A stretch of 64,000 nt of DNA, taken from Mycolicibacterium sp. GF69. Its GTDB lineage: Bacteria > Actinomycetota > Actinomycetes > Mycobacteriales > Mycobacteriaceae. Positions 19,028-29,547 of this stretch are shown one piece after another. The stretch lies in NCBI RefSeq assembly GCF_003284965.1, contig NZ_QMEW01000009.1, forward strand, positions 62,001 to 126,000. The letters run 5' to 3'. Every line of letters starts with the position of its first letter. Positions within the stretch are counted from its first letter, which is position 1. Made by a program: the position numbers and the translations under genes. Under the pieces are notes generated by a model. That model was not told the origin of the DNA and ran no database searches. It was given only the letters and a program-made list of their open reading frames with translations.

Positions 19028-19927
19028 CTAACGGTGCCCCGCGGCCTGGGTGGCCGTGGCGGCCTCACCGCGGGCGAGCTGGGCCGTCGAGACCACCATC
19101 ACCGTCACCGCGGCGAGCAGCGTGAACCACCCGGCCTCCCCCGGCCGCAGCGTCTCACCGAGCACGACGATGCCGAGCACAGAGGCGACCACCGGTTCGG
19201 CGACCGTCATGGTCGGCAGCGACGCGGTCAGCGACCCGGCTCGGAACGAGGCCTGCTGCCACGCCGTCCCCGCTATCGCGACGGCCGCCCAGGCGTACAG
19301 CTCCGGCGCACGTAGGACGGCCTCGATCCCGTCGCCGAGACGGTCGACGACGCCCTTGGTCAGCACCGCGAACAGGCCCCACAGCGCCCCGGAGACCAAC
19401 GCGAGCAATACCGCGCTCACGGCGCCGTTCTTGGCGCCCTTCCAGACGTTCGCCCCGATCACGCACAGCACCAGCGCGGGCACGAGCACGACCAGCACCG
19501 CCGTCCACGTCTCCCACGAAGCACGGGAATGGCCCGCAGTCGGATTGCCGACGGTGACGATCACCGCGACCGACGCCGCCAGCAGCGCCGCCCAGATCCA
19601 CTGCCAGGGCGTCACCCGCCGGTGCGAGAGCCTGGCGTGGATCGGCAGCGCGAACAGCAGCGATGTCACCAGGATCGCCTGCACGAGGAGCACCGATCCC
19701 ACGCCCAGCGCGGCGGCCTGCAGCACGAAGCCGGCGGCGGCCACGAGACTGCCCAACCACCACCGGCGGTCGCGCAGCAGCCGGGTGAACAACTCCAGGT
19801 GGCCGACCGGCTCGTCGGTGACGTCGTGGGCCTGCCGCTGGTGGATGACGTCACCGATCGCGATGAACAACGCGGCCCCGAGGGCCAGGAGGACCGCCAG
19901 GTCGACCCCACCAGCCACGCCTGCCAT
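19028..19927 (-). CDS. DMT/EamA-type membrane transporter (Rv2729c-like)
   Basis: A 299-residue protein with about ten hydrophobic segments in two halves, the layout of the drug/metabolite transporter superfamily. The second half carries the typical [15 protein letters not shown] motif. The ATG at 19927 is preceded by AAAGGACC; the frame above it lacks family sequence. It is the first gene of the operon with miaA, dapF and hflX, and its substrate is not predictable. Confidence 0.85.
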   Translation of the reverse strand: MAGVAGGVDLAVLLALGAALFIAIGDVIHQRQAHDVTDEPVGHLELFTRLLRDRRWWLGSLVAAAGFVLQAAALGVGSVLLVQAILVTSLLFALPIHARLSHRRVTPWQWIWAALLAASVAVIVTVGNPTAGHSRASWETWTAVLVVLVPALVLCVIGANVWKGAKNGAVSAVLLALVSGALWGLFAVLTKGVVDRLGDGIEAVLRAPELYAWAAVAIAGTAWQQASFRAGSLTASLPTMTVAEPVVASVLGIVVLGETLRPGEAGWFTLLAAVTVMVVSTAQLARGEAATATQAAGHR

Positions 19928-20089
19928 CGCGGTCCTTTCGATCGTCGTGGCGAAGAGCCTAAAGAGGTCATCGGGGAAAGCGGTGCGCACGCGCCTCGGC
20001 GACCTGTTTCAATAGCGTTCGGACAGCGATCAGGCGCCGCGTTGCGCGGCAGGGCGCGGCACGCCGCGGAGGGTACGAGGATTACGGAC

Positions 20090-21415
20090 ATGACGATCAG
20101 CGAGCCAGGAGGCCAGGCCTCCTCGCCCAAACCCGCTCCCCGGCCGGGACCGCCGCGTCCCACCCCGCGGCCGGGCCGGCCCGCGACGACGGTCGCCGCA
20201 CCGCCGGCCAGCGATCCGCACCGGTTCGGTCGCGTCGACCCCGACGGCACCGTGTGGCTGATCACCAAGTCGGGCGAACGCAACATCGGGTCGTGGCAGG
20301 CCGGCGACACCGAGGCCGCGTACGCGCACTTCGGCAGGCGCTTCGATGATCTGCACACCGAGGTCGTGTTGATGGAGAGCCGGCTCGAGTCCGGCACCGG
20401 CGACGCCCGCAAGATCAAGGCGGCCGCCCAGTCGCTGGCCGAGACCTTGCCGACCGCGCACGTTCTCGGCGACATCGACGCGATCGCCGACCGGTTGCAG
20501 GCCATCATCACCCACGCCGACGAGACCGCGCAGGCGGACCGCGCCAAGCGGGAGGAGTTCCGCGCCGCGCAGACCGCCCGCAAGGAGGCGCTGGCCACCG
20601 AAGCCGAGGACCTCGCCGCCAATGCGACTCAATGGAAGGTCGCCGGGGACCGGCTGCGTGAAATCCTCGAGGAGTGGCGCACGATCAGCGGGTTGGACCG
20701 TAAGACCGACGACGCGCTGTGGAAGCGCTATTCGGCGGCGCGCGAGCAGTTCAACCGAAGGCGCGGTTCGCATTTCGCCGAACTCGACCGCGAGCGGGCC
20801 GGCGCCCGGCAGGCCAAGGAGGCGCTGTGCGAACGCGCAGAGGAACTGGCCGATTCGACGGACTGGGGGGCGACGAGCGCGGCGTTCCGCGAGCTGCTCA
20901 CCGAGTGGAAGGCGGCGGGCCGCGCCGCCAAGGACGTTGACGACGCGCTGTGGCAGCGGTTCAAGGGGGCCCAGGACAAGTTCTTCGGGGCGCGCAACGC
21001 GGCCACCGCCGAACGTGATGCCGAGTTCCGCGCCAACGCCGAGGCCAAGGAGGCGCTGCTCGCCGAGGCGGAGAAGCTCGACACCTCCGATCTCGACGCG
21101 GCGCGGTCCGCGCTGCGGGTGATCGGCGACAAGTGGGATGCCATCGGCAAGGTGCCCCGCGAACGCAGCGCGGACCTGGAGCGGCGGCTGCGTGCGGTGG
21201 AGAAGAAGGTCCGCGAGGCGCCGACGCACGGGGTTGATCCGGAGGCGCAGGCGCGCGCTGACCAATTCCGCTCTCGCGCAGAGCAATACGAGCGTCAGGC
21301 CGAGAAGGCCGCTGCTGCCGGACGGGACAAGGACGCCGCCGAGGCGCGAGCCAGCGCCGAACAGTGGCGGCAATGGGCCGACGCGGCCGCCGAAGCGCTG
21401 GGCAAGGGCCGCTGA
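20090..21415 (+). CDS. DUF349 coiled-coil protein (Rv2731-like)
   Basis: A 441-residue hydrophilic protein: a proline-rich N-terminus (12-45), a [18 protein letters not shown] segment, then long helical stretches with repeated DUF349 units ([31 protein letters not shown] repeats at roughly 200, 280 and 350). DUF349 proteins are widespread in actinobacteria and have no confirmed function. It is divergent from the transporter gene. GAGG lies 9 nt before the ATG. Confidence 0.85.
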   Translation: MTISEPGGQASSPKPAPRPGPPRPTPRPGRPATTVAAPPASDPHRFGRVDPDGTVWLITKSGERNIGSWQAGDTEAAYAHFGRRFDDLHTEVVLMESRLESGTGDARKIKAAAQSLAETLPTAHVLGDIDAIADRLQAIITHADETAQADRAKREEFRAAQTARKEALATEAEDLAANATQWKVAGDRLREILEEWRTISGLDRKTDDALWKRYSAAREQFNRRRGSHFAELDRERAGARQAKEALCERAEELADSTDWGATSAAFRELLTEWKAAGRAAKDVDDALWQRFKGAQDKFFGARNAATAERDAEFRANAEAKEALLAEAEKLDTSDLDAARSALRVIGDKWDAIGKVPRERSADLERRLRAVEKKVREAPTHGVDPEAQARADQFRSRAEQYERQAEKAAAAGRDKDAAEARASAEQWRQWADAAAEALGKGR

Positions 21416-21419
21416 AGAC

Positions 21420-21833
21420 TCAACAGTCGGTGGAGATTTCGAAGCTAGCAGTGGTCCGTTCGCCCGGGTCGTCGTGGAAGAACCCGACCGCCGTTCCGGT
21501 GATCGTGAACTTTCCGTCGATCAGGCTGGCTTCGGCCTGACCGGTGGTTTCGTCCCAGTAGCTGCCGGTGAATCCGCCCAAGTTGTTGATTTGCACCGAT
21601 CGAGCCACGACGGGATCTCCGGTGCGAACCTGGGCCATCAGTCCGGGCGTCTCTTCGGGTGTATCGAGGTTCCACAACCATCCGACCTGACTGCACTCGA
21701 CGAGATACGCGCCGGCGTCGTCTCCGTCGACGCTCACGTGGACGAGGTGCTTCTCCAGCAAGGCTGGGCCCGACGCGCATCCCGTCGGGATCATCAGCAC
21801 GGCTGCCGCCGCCAAAACGAATCGATTGTTCAT
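21420..21833 (-). CDS. LpqH-family lipoprotein (copy A)
   Basis: A 137-residue lipoprotein with a signal peptide and lipobox IPTGCAS (Cys19). The mature part has the layout of the mycobacterial 19-kDa antigen family (LpqH): a VECSQVGW segment, SVQINNLGGFTGSYW, KFTITGTAVGF and a C-terminal Cys. These are surface lipoproteins, TLR2 ligands in pathogens, with unclear physiological role. AAGGCGG precedes the ATG. It is divergent from a second family member. Confidence 0.82.
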   Translation of the reverse strand: MNNRFVLAAAAVLMIPTGCASGPALLEKHLVHVSVDGDDAGAYLVECSQVGWLWNLDTPEETPGLMAQVRTGDPVVARSVQINNLGGFTGSYWDETTGQAEASLIDGKFTITGTAVGFFHDDPGERTTASFEISTDC

Positions 21834-21910
21834 GGTGCCGCCTTGATCGGCCTTCCGGTTACTCGTCTTCACCGGGTATTGACAAACGCTTTCCCCGTTC
21901 GGATTTGCCG

Positions 21911-21926
21911 TATACACCCGGTGTAT
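21911..21926. promoter_or_regulatory. Palindrome between two lipoprotein genes, likely operator
   Basis: ATACACC-C-GGTGTAT (21912-21926) is a perfect 7+1+7 inverted repeat. TATACA at its left edge could be a -10 for the plus-strand gene. The layout resembles a TetR- or GntR-type operator serving both genes; no regulator gene is adjacent. Confidence 0.55.
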
Positions 21927-21970
21927 GACCGGTCGCTGTTTCGGGTATCACCTTGACCGAAAGGTCGATC

Positions 21971-22411
21971 ATGGTCAGAGACGTACACGTTGCGCGCATC
22001 GCGGCCGCTCTGTTGGTGGCCGGCGGCCTTCCGGGCTGTTCCTCTCCGCCGCCGGCCGCACCAGACGACATGGGCGGCACCGCCGAAGTATCCATCGATT
22101 CGCATGCCACCGGCGACCGGCACTACATCACCTGCGCCAAGATGCGGTGGCTGCTGACGATCGAAACCGGCAGCGCTGCAAAGGGTTTCACCGCCATCGT
22201 CGATACCGACGACGGAGGCACTGACGCGGAGGTCGTCAAGATTCGCGACCTCGGCGGTTTCACCGGAAGCGCGTGGGCAGGTGGCGTCGGTCAAGTGCAG
22301 GCCGAACGTGATCACGGCGAGATCACGATCAGCGGCACCGGCTATGGCTTCTTCGCTGACGATCCACATCGGCCGGCGACCACGCCGTTCGTCATCACCG
22401 CCGCGTGTTAG
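21971..22411 (+). CDS. LpqH-family lipoprotein (copy B)
   Basis: A 146-residue lipoprotein with lipobox LPGCSS (Cys near residue 17). It shares with copy A the pattern ...YITCAKMRWLLTIETG..., VKIRDLGGFTGSAW, EITISGTGYGFFADD and the terminal Cys, so the two are diverged paralogues in head-to-head orientation. GAAAGG lies about 6 nt before the ATG. The short frame above (TTG 21953) is disregarded. Confidence 0.82.
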   Translation: MVRDVHVARIAAALLVAGGLPGCSSPPPAAPDDMGGTAEVSIDSHATGDRHYITCAKMRWLLTIETGSAAKGFTAIVDTDDGGTDAEVVKIRDLGGFTGSAWAGGVGQVQAERDHGEITISGTGYGFFADDPHRPATTPFVITAAC

Positions 22412-22444
22412 TCCGGTGGCGCGCCGACCGTCACCGTCGTCTGC

Positions 22445-22786
22445 TCATGTTTGCCGCGCGCGACGGATCCGGGCATCCACCAGCGCGCCGGCCACAGCGG
22501 CGGCACCGATGATCGTCAGCGTGATCGTCCAGATCCGTCGATCGTCGAGGTTCATCTGACACAGCCGCGTGAAGTCGGTGTCGTCGAGCACCCCACCCGG
22601 GACAGGGATATTGGCCGCGCTGCCGTCGTCATGGGCACGCGCAGTGCTCAGATCAGGCGCCACCACGCTGCCGCAAGCGATCGTCTGCTCCTCGGGCGAT
22701 GCCGATACGGGGGCCAACAATCCGACGACGCCGACGAGCACCGCCACGATGCCGGCGAAGAGCACTGTCCGGCGCACGATCATCAT
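22445..22786 (-). CDS. Small membrane protein coupled to a sigma factor gene
   Basis: A 113-residue protein: an N-terminal membrane segment (about 8-29, a signal anchor or cleavable signal ending PVSASP), an exported stretch with two cysteines (IACGSVV, RLCQMN) and a second membrane segment (about 88-105) before a basic end. The start overlaps the stop of the sigma factor gene by 4 nt (ATGA), so the two are co-expressed. It lacks an anti-sigma kinase domain. Function unknown. Confidence 0.7.
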   Translation of the reverse strand: MMIVRRTVLFAGIVAVLVGVVGLLAPVSASPEEQTIACGSVVAPDLSTARAHDDGSAANIPVPGGVLDDTDFTRLCQMNLDDRRIWTITLTIIGAAAVAGALVDARIRRARQT

Positions 22787-23640
22787 GCGACTGCCACCCC
22801 CATTTCCGCGGATTGCTCGCGGCAGGATTGTCGCAACCGCTCCAGGGTCGCAGCGAGCAACCGCGACACGTGAACCTGCGACAAGCCCAGCGCGCGGCCG
22901 ATCTGGCTCTGCGGCAGGTTTTCACAGAACCGAAGGCGCAAGATGAGCCGTTCCCGCTCGGTGAGCGTGCTCACCAACTCGGCGACAGTCAACCCGTCCT
23001 CGATGCTGGCGTAGCGCGGATCCTCGGCGCCCTGTCGCGCCACGACCGTTTCGGCTTTCTCGCCGCCCGGCGCCGGCGCGTCGAGAGACGAGGGTTGATA
23101 CGCGTAGGTCGCATCCGCCAACCGCACCACCTCGTCACGATCGAGGCCGAGCTCGGCGGCGAGGTCGGTGGCCGTCGGCGCGCGGCCGAGACGCTGCGCA
23201 AGCGGTCCGATCGCAGCCTGCATGCGCTGGCGCGCGTCTTTGATCTTGCGAGGGACGTAAACGACCCAGGCGTGGTCGCGGAAGTGGCGGCGCACCTCAC
23301 CCATGATCGTCGGTACGGCGTAACCGAGAAACGGCCCCTTCTCGGGGTCATAGCGGTCGACGGCCTTGATCAGGCCCAGACGGGCCACCTGCGTCAGGTC
23401 GTCGGCCGGCTCTCCGCGACCTACGAAGCGATGCGCGATATGGTCCGCCAGCGGCAAACATCTGGTGATGATGCGAGATCGAAGCGAGTCGCGTTGCGCC
23501 ACTTCATCGGTGCGGTGTAGTTGACCACAAAGCCGCCGCACGTCGTGGTAATCGTCATCGCCGGTTCCAACCGGCTCCAGGTCTTTCGCAGGTTCCTCGA
23601 AATCGATCTGCTCACACCTATTGATCAGCGCGGATGCCAT
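22783..23640 (-). CDS. SigF-family (SigB/F/G) alternative sigma factor
   Basis: A 285-residue sigma factor. Region 2 (DHIAHRFVGRGEPADDLTQVARLGLIKAVDRYDP, YAVPTIMGEVRRHFRD) and region 4 with the helix-turn-helix QSQIGRALGLSQVHVSRLL are clear and of the SigF type. The canonical sigF lies beside its anti-sigma gene rsbW/usfX; none is seen here, so this is a paralogue. GGGGAG precedes the ATG at 23640; the long frame upstream is not family-like. It is co-transcribed with a small membrane protein. The 298-nt divergent spacer to the next lipoprotein shows no clear promoter motif. Confidence 0.88.
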   Translation of the reverse strand: MASALINRCEQIDFEEPAKDLEPVGTGDDDYHDVRRLCGQLHRTDEVAQRDSLRSRIITRCLPLADHIAHRFVGRGEPADDLTQVARLGLIKAVDRYDPEKGPFLGYAVPTIMGEVRRHFRDHAWVVYVPRKIKDARQRMQAAIGPLAQRLGRAPTATDLAAELGLDRDEVVRLADATYAYQPSSLDAPAPGGEKAETVVARQGAEDPRYASIEDGLTVAELVSTLTERERLILRLRFCENLPQSQIGRALGLSQVHVSRLLAATLERLRQSCREQSAEMGVAVA

Positions 23641-23938
23641 GTCAGGCTCCCCTCTTATCGGCATTGGCAAACGCCGACCCGCCGCCCCTCGGCTTAGAGC
23701 CACACGCCGGTCTGTAATGCACGCTATCGGCGCGGACGAATCGCAACCTGAAGGGAATCTGAAAAGTACCCGTGAAACCGAGAGCCCTGCCTCAGCAAAT
23801 CCGGCTCCAGCAGGATCGCAGGGCGGTGCGCCAGCCGGCCCTGTCGGAGGCCGACTGGTATAGCCGCCGGGCTCGCGGGGAACCCCGGCAACATCAGAAG
23901 ATCGCCCCCACAACAGTTTCGAGATAGGCAGTAGCAAG

Positions 23939-24460
23939 ATGAAGGTATCCACCGTTTCGCGGCTTGGCGCTGCGGCAGCCGGTTTGGTGGCCAGTGTGCT
24001 GGTGGCCGGATGCGGCGGCGACACCGAGATCGGCTCGTCGAACCGAGGCGCGAATTCGCACACCGAGGAGACATCGGTCGAGAACGCGTTCATCGTGCCG
24101 CGTTTCATACCGGGGTCCTGCGCCATCCAGGTCGGGGATGCGGCCGCGCTCACGTTCACGGTGGCGAACAACCGCGCCGCCGAGCCGGAACGGCTGCTCG
24201 GGGTCGCAAGTCCCGCCGCCGATGCCATTCGGCTCTCTCCCGACGCGACGCTGCAAATTCCGCCGAAGACATCAATCGCAGCAGGTCAACCGGTCGAAGA
24301 GGTCGGTGACGGTGCCCGCGATGAACCCTTCACGGCCAGGATCGAAGGGCTTCGCGAGTCAGCGACGCCGGGCAAGTCGGTGGACGTGACATTCCGTTTC
24401 GAGAAACAGGGCGACATTGCCATGAAAGTCCCCATCGAGGCCTGTCCCACTCAGCAATAG
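23939..24460 (+). CDS. LpqE-like lipoprotein
   Basis: A 173-residue lipoprotein with signal peptide and lipobox VLVAGCGGD (Cys25). The mature domain (ENAFIVPRF..., TVANNRAAEPERLLGVASPAAD, VDVTFRFEKQGDIAMKVPI) resembles mycobacterial LpqE and the periplasmic copper-chaperone-like PCuAC fold, but the Met/His copper motif is not obvious. It stands alone between the sigma factor gene and the convergent Rv2732c-like gene. Function unknown. Confidence 0.72.
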   Translation: MKVSTVSRLGAAAAGLVASVLVAGCGGDTEIGSSNRGANSHTEETSVENAFIVPRFIPGSCAIQVGDAAALTFTVANNRAAEPERLLGVASPAADAIRLSPDATLQIPPKTSIAAGQPVEEVGDGARDEPFTARIEGLRESATPGKSVDVTFRFEKQGDIAMKVPIEACPTQQ

Positions 24461-24470
24461 GCCGTGCCGG

Positions 24471-25067
24471 TCAACCTTCGGTGGGACCGTCGGGGCGGTC
24501 CGGATCGTCGAGATTGTCCAGCAGACCCTTCTTCTGCCGCTCCGCGGCCGCCCGACGGCGTTCCTTCTCCGCCGCCAACTGCAGCGCGGTGCGCGTCCAC
24601 ACCGCCCTGGCCCAGTGGAATGCCACCACCGCCACCGCGATCCAGGCGAGGATGAGCCCGATTCCCGGTCCAGGGTAGGGCTCCGCGGCGGTCTGCCGCG
24701 ACCACACCGCCAGCAGGCCGAGCAGCGTCGCCACCGTCGATCCGGCCAACGCGACCCACGCCAGGGCCCAGCGCCGGGTCAGCAATGCCAGCATCGAGAA
24801 GCCGACACCGAATACCAGTACCAGCCAGACGAATACGCGCGACGGAAGCGAAATGCCCTCGCGAACTGCGGTTTCGCCGCCGACGAGCACATCCAGTCCG
24901 CGGGCATCCCCGGTGTGGGGCAGCAGGAACGAGACCAGCAGCACGAAGACGCCGACGGCGATCACCAGAGCCCGCGCGCCGGGGTCGATCTCACCGGCGA
25001 CCCGGCGTTCGGCGGCTTCGATGTCGCCTTTGAACTCCTCGAAGCGGTTGTTGTCGGGAGCCGTCAT
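24471..25067 (-). CDS. Four-helix membrane protein coupled to miaB (Rv2732c-like)
   Basis: A 198-residue protein with an acidic N-terminus, four transmembrane segments (about 33-51, 76-94, 99-120, 134-151) and a basic, Arg/Lys/Ala-rich tail. The ATG at 25067 overlaps the miaB stop by 4 nt. Sequence and place match Rv2732c, a conserved mycobacterial membrane protein without known function. Confidence 0.82.
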   Translation of the reverse strand: MTAPDNNRFEEFKGDIEAAERRVAGEIDPGARALVIAVGVFVLLVSFLLPHTGDARGLDVLVGGETAVREGISLPSRVFVWLVLVFGVGFSMLALLTRRWALAWVALAGSTVATLLGLLAVWSRQTAAEPYPGPGIGLILAWIAVAVVAFHWARAVWTRTALQLAAEKERRRAAAERQKKGLLDNLDDPDRPDGPTEG

Positions 25068-26626
25068 CGCGCACAACCCGTCGGGGCCGGCGCTGCGCTC
25101 GGCGCGCCGATGCCCGGCATGCCGAGTCCCACGCCGGTGCGCGGCCGTCGTCCTTCGGCGTGGGCGTCCCCCGCCCGGGTGCGCCGATGACTGTGCACCG
25201 CCGAATCCGCGATCAGGTGGTGCGGGGCGGCTCCGGTCACTGTCGTGGTCACAACGTCGCCGGGCCTGATGTCGAGGCGCTCCGGGTTGAAGTGCACCAG
25301 GCGGCCGTCGCGGGCACGGCCCGACATCCTGGCGGTCGTGGCGTCCTTGCGGCCCTCACCCGCGGCCACCAGCACCTCGACCGTGCGCCCGACCAAGGCG
25401 CGGTTCTGCTCTAGGGAAATCCGCTCCTGCAGGTCGATCAGCCGGCTATAGCGTTCGCTCACAACGGCTTTGGGAACCTGATCGGGCATCTCGGCGGCCG
25501 GGGTGCCGGGGCGCTTGGAGTACTGGAAGGTGAAGGCGCTGGCGAAGCGGGCCTGCTCGACGACATCGAGCGTGGCCTGGAAGTCCTCCTCCGTCTCCCC
25601 CGGAAATCCGACGATGAGGTCGGTGGTGATCGCCGCGTGCGGGATCGCGGCGCGAACCCGCTCGATGATGCCGAGGTAGCGCTCGGCGCGGTAGGACCGT
25701 CGCATCGCCCGCAGGACGCGATCAGAGCCCGACTGCAATGGCATGTGCAGCGTCGGACACACATTCGGCGTTTCGGCCATCGCGGCGATCACGTCGTCGG
25801 TGAACTCGGCAGGGTGCGGCGAGGTGAACCGCACCCGCTCGAGGCCCTCGATGCGGCCGCACGCCCGCAGTAGCTTGGCGAATGCGCCGCGGTCACGTGG
25901 TTCGGCGGGGTCGACGAAGGACACGCCGTAGGCGTTGACGTTCTGGCCGAGCAGCGTGACCTCCAGAACACCCTGATCGACCAGGGTCTGCACCTCGGCG
26001 AGCACGTCGCCGGGCCTGCGGTCGACCTCCTTGCCCCGCAGCGCGGGCACGATGCAGAACGTGCAGGTGTTGTTGCAGCCCACCGACACCGAAACCCAAG
26101 CAGCGTATGCGGATTCGCGTGCGGCCGGCAGCGCGGACGGGAATTCCTGCAGCGCCTCGACGATTTCGACCTCAGCGGTCCGATTGTGCCGGGCACGCTC
26201 GAGCAGCGCTGGGAGCGATCCGATGTTGTGGGTGCCGAACACGACGTCGACCCACGGCGCGCGACGCAGGACGGCATCGCGGTCCTTCTGGGCCAGGCAG
26301 CCGCCGACAGCGATCTGCATATCGGGATCGGCCTGCTTGCGCGGCGCCAAGTGGCTGATGTTGCCGTAGAGCTTGTTGTCGGCGTTCTCACGCACGGCAC
26401 AGGTGTTGAACACGACCACGTCGGCGTCCTCGCCGTCGGCCGCCCGTCGGTAGCCCGCGGCGTCCAGCAATCCGGCCAGTCGCTCCGAGTCGTGCACGTT
26501 CATCTGACAGCCGTAGGTGCGGACCTGGTAGGTCCGTGCCGACGTTTGTCCGCGGGCGGATTCGTCGGCGGCGTTCTGGCGAACGGCCCGGTCAGCCGTC
26601 GCCTCTCGCGTCACCATCGAAGTCAC
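25064..26626 (-). CDS. miaB: tRNA-2-methylthio-N6-dimethylallyladenosine synthase MiaB
   Basis: A 520-residue radical-SAM methylthiotransferase acting on the MiaA product at tRNA A37. The N-terminal domain supplies cysteines for the auxiliary cluster (YGCQMN, NTCAVRE, GGCLAQ), the radical SAM cluster is CNNTCTFC, and a TRAM domain lies near the end, followed by a disordered tail. The start is GTG at 26626: TACCAT ends 6 nt upstream, a leaderless layout. It forms an operon with the membrane protein gene that overlaps its stop. Confidence 0.95.
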   Translation of the reverse strand: MTSMVTREATADRAVRQNAADESARGQTSARTYQVRTYGCQMNVHDSERLAGLLDAAGYRRAADGEDADVVVFNTCAVRENADNKLYGNISHLAPRKQADPDMQIAVGGCLAQKDRDAVLRRAPWVDVVFGTHNIGSLPALLERARHNRTAEVEIVEALQEFPSALPAARESAYAAWVSVSVGCNNTCTFCIVPALRGKEVDRRPGDVLAEVQTLVDQGVLEVTLLGQNVNAYGVSFVDPAEPRDRGAFAKLLRACGRIEGLERVRFTSPHPAEFTDDVIAAMAETPNVCPTLHMPLQSGSDRVLRAMRRSYRAERYLGIIERVRAAIPHAAITTDLIVGFPGETEEDFQATLDVVEQARFASAFTFQYSKRPGTPAAEMPDQVPKAVVSERYSRLIDLQERISLEQNRALVGRTVEVLVAAGEGRKDATTARMSGRARDGRLVHFNPERLDIRPGDVVTTTVTGAAPHHLIADSAVHSHRRTRAGDAHAEGRRPRTGVGLGMPGIGAPSAAPAPTGCAR

Positions 26627-26701
26627 GGCCCCATGGTACGGACTGGCCGGTGCGGTGGTCCGAGCGGATTCTCGAGTTGCGGGCTGGCCGGACCGTCGCT
26701 C

Positions 26702-26842
26702 GGCAAGGTCTGCGAGGTGATCGTTCTACTGGGACCGTCAGGCCCGGGCAAGTCGACGTTGTGTCGCACCATCAATCGACTCGAGCCCCTCGACACCGAG
26801 TCTGTCGAACCGGAAAGTGCGCCGGAGGCAAAAGCTGTGTGA
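26702..26842 (+). pseudogene. Remnant of a GluA-like ABC transporter ATP-binding gene
   Basis: About 46 codons read [19 protein letters not shown] followed by LCRTINRLEPLDT, the Walker A region of a polar amino-acid ABC ATPase. The normal GPSGSGKST has become GPSGPGKST. After LDT the similarity fades within 15 codons and the frame stops at 26842; there is no N-terminus, signature or Walker B. From memory, a gluABCD glutamate transporter operon sits near miaB and recX in M. smegmatis, so this is probably what a deletion left behind. Confidence 0.75.
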
Positions 26843-26851
26843 CGGTCGGCT

Positions 26852-27673
26852 TCAGAGCAGTTCCGCACAGCGGCGCAGCAGCGTGACGTCCGGTGGTTGG
26901 TAGAAGGACAGCACGATGTGTTGGCAACCGAGTCGCGTGTACTCCGCGATGGATTCGAGTTGGGTGTCGACCTGATCGGGCTGCTCAGGGTGAAGGAACA
27001 ACTGCACTCCTCGCCGGATCGACGAAGGGTCACGACTTTCGGCCTCGCACGCCTCGTCGAGCCCACCACTAGCTGCCGCCCATTGCTGCGGATCGGTGTT
27101 CGGCATGTTCCATTCGTCGGCGTGCCGCGCGGCGACCCGCAGCATTTTCGGTTGCGACGCACCGACGATGATCGGCGGATGCGGTCGCTGGATCGGCTTC
27201 GGGTCACAGCGCGCTTCGCGGAGCGTAAAGAAGCGGCCGGTGAAGTCGACGGTCTCCTCGGTCCACATCTGGCGGATGACCGTGAGCGCCTCGTCGACCA
27301 TCGCGACCCGCTGCCCCGGCGGCGGGAAGTCGATGCCGTACCCGCGGTGTTCGGTCTCGTGCCAGCCGGCGCCGATACCGAAGTCCATGCGCCCGCCGCT
27401 GATGTGGTCGACGGTGACGGCCATCTTCGCCAGCACAGCCGGGTTGCGGTAGGTGACACCGGTGACAAGGCAGCCGACGCGGGCGCGCCTTACCACCACG
27501 GCCATCGCGGCGAGGCTGGTCCACCCCTCGTGTGTGGGCGTCGTCGGGTCGACCAGTCCGTAGAAATGGTCGTAGTTCCACACGGCCGGAAACCCGAGTT
27601 CGTCAGCCGTCCGCCAGAACCGCTCGAGGACCGGGTAGTCGAACGTGGGTGCCAGCTTGACAGACAACTGCAT
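26852..27673 (-). CDS. LLM-class flavin-dependent oxidoreductase
   Basis: A 273-residue luciferase-like monooxygenase-fold protein. The TIM barrel carries typical motifs: ADELGFPAVWNYDHFYG near 23-39, the GRMDFGIGAGWHETEHRGYG loop in the middle and KPIQRPHPPIIVGAS near 165. In mycobacteria most members of this subgroup use F420 rather than FMN. The substrate is unknown. It lies between the GluA remnant and recX on the recA strand but is separated from recX by a 73-nt gap. Confidence 0.85.
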   Translation of the reverse strand: MQLSVKLAPTFDYPVLERFWRTADELGFPAVWNYDHFYGLVDPTTPTHEGWTSLAAMAVVVRRARVGCLVTGVTYRNPAVLAKMAVTVDHISGGRMDFGIGAGWHETEHRGYGIDFPPPGQRVAMVDEALTVIRQMWTEETVDFTGRFFTLREARCDPKPIQRPHPPIIVGASQPKMLRVAARHADEWNMPNTDPQQWAAASGGLDEACEAESRDPSSIRRGVQLFLHPEQPDQVDTQLESIAEYTRLGCQHIVLSFYQPPDVTLLRRCAELL

Positions 27674-28236
27674 GGCGAAATGCTTACGTGGTCGGCGAAT
27701 TCATTGCAAGCACATCCGCCGACGCATGTCCGGCCGACTCCTGGCCCTAGACCTGGCGGCGCTCGCGTTCGTTGGCCAGCGCCACCTTCACGACATCGAA
27801 CACCATCGTCTGGCTGTAGCCGCGTCGGGCGAGCATACCCACCAGACGACGGGTCAGCTTGACGTCGTCGCTGTCGGTGAGCTTCTCGCGGCGCAGCTTG
27901 TCGGCCACCAGACGCTCGGCGCGTGCACGCTCGGCGCCGGGTTCGTCGTCGGCCAGCGTCGCTTCGATGATGTCCTTGTCGACGCCTTTGGTCCGCAGTT
28001 CGGCGATCAACGCCCGCCTGCCTTTGCCGGCGTTGGCCCGCCGGGATCGGACCCACTGTTCGGCGAAGTCGGCGTCATCGACCAGACCGACCTGTTCGAG
28101 CCGATCGAGTACCCGATCGCTGACCTCTTCGGAGTAGCCGCGTTTGGCAAGCTGTCCCGCGAGCTCGGCTCGGGTGCGCGCCCTCACGGTGAGCAGGCGC
28201 AGACACACGTCGCGTGCCTGCTCCTCGCGAGGGGCC

Positions 28237-29289
<1,053 letters not shown>

Positions 29290-29350
29290 GGTGATCTCCG
29301 TCCTTCGGATGTCTAGCTGTTCGGTGATCGATTTCGATCAGTTGGCCGTG

Positions 29351-29373
29351 ACGCTAGAGGCAGCCTCCGACAA
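29351..29373 (-). promoter_or_regulatory. PafBC-type (RecA-NDp) promoter of recA
   Basis: On the minus strand TTGTCGGAG, 8 nt, then TAGCGT matches the mycobacterial RecA-independent DNA-damage promoter TTGTCRGTG-N8-TAnnnT with one mismatch in the first block. Its position fits recA promoter P1 of M. tuberculosis. Confidence 0.85.
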
Positions 29374-29427
29374 GTTGGGACAAGTCGGCCTGACCAGCAT
29401 CTAGCCGTCGAACACTGCCCACAGTAG

Positions 29428-29443
29428 ACGAACACCTGTTCGA
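29428..29443 (-). promoter_or_regulatory. LexA (SOS) box of recA
   Basis: ACGAACACCTGTTCGA matches TCGAAC-N4-GTTCGA at 11 of 12 positions. It lies about 140 nt upstream of the recA start, beyond the PafBC-type promoter, and about 105 nt before hypA on the other strand. Confidence 0.85.
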
Positions 29444-29547
29444 CTCAAGCCCGACACGCCGTCAGTCGCGAGCGGATCTCCCGTCCTCTCCCTGCGGTCC
29501 GTTCTGCGGCCTATGGTGGAGACATCCCGGCCGAAACGGGGCTACGA

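Noticed and set aside
21858..21879. SigF-like GTTA...GGGTAT between the two lipoproteins
   Set aside because: The spacing is 12 nt, too short for SigF (15-17).
26186..26700. Plus-strand frame upstream of the GluA remnant
   Set aside because: It is antisense to miaB; only the part from about 26702 has ABC-transporter similarity.
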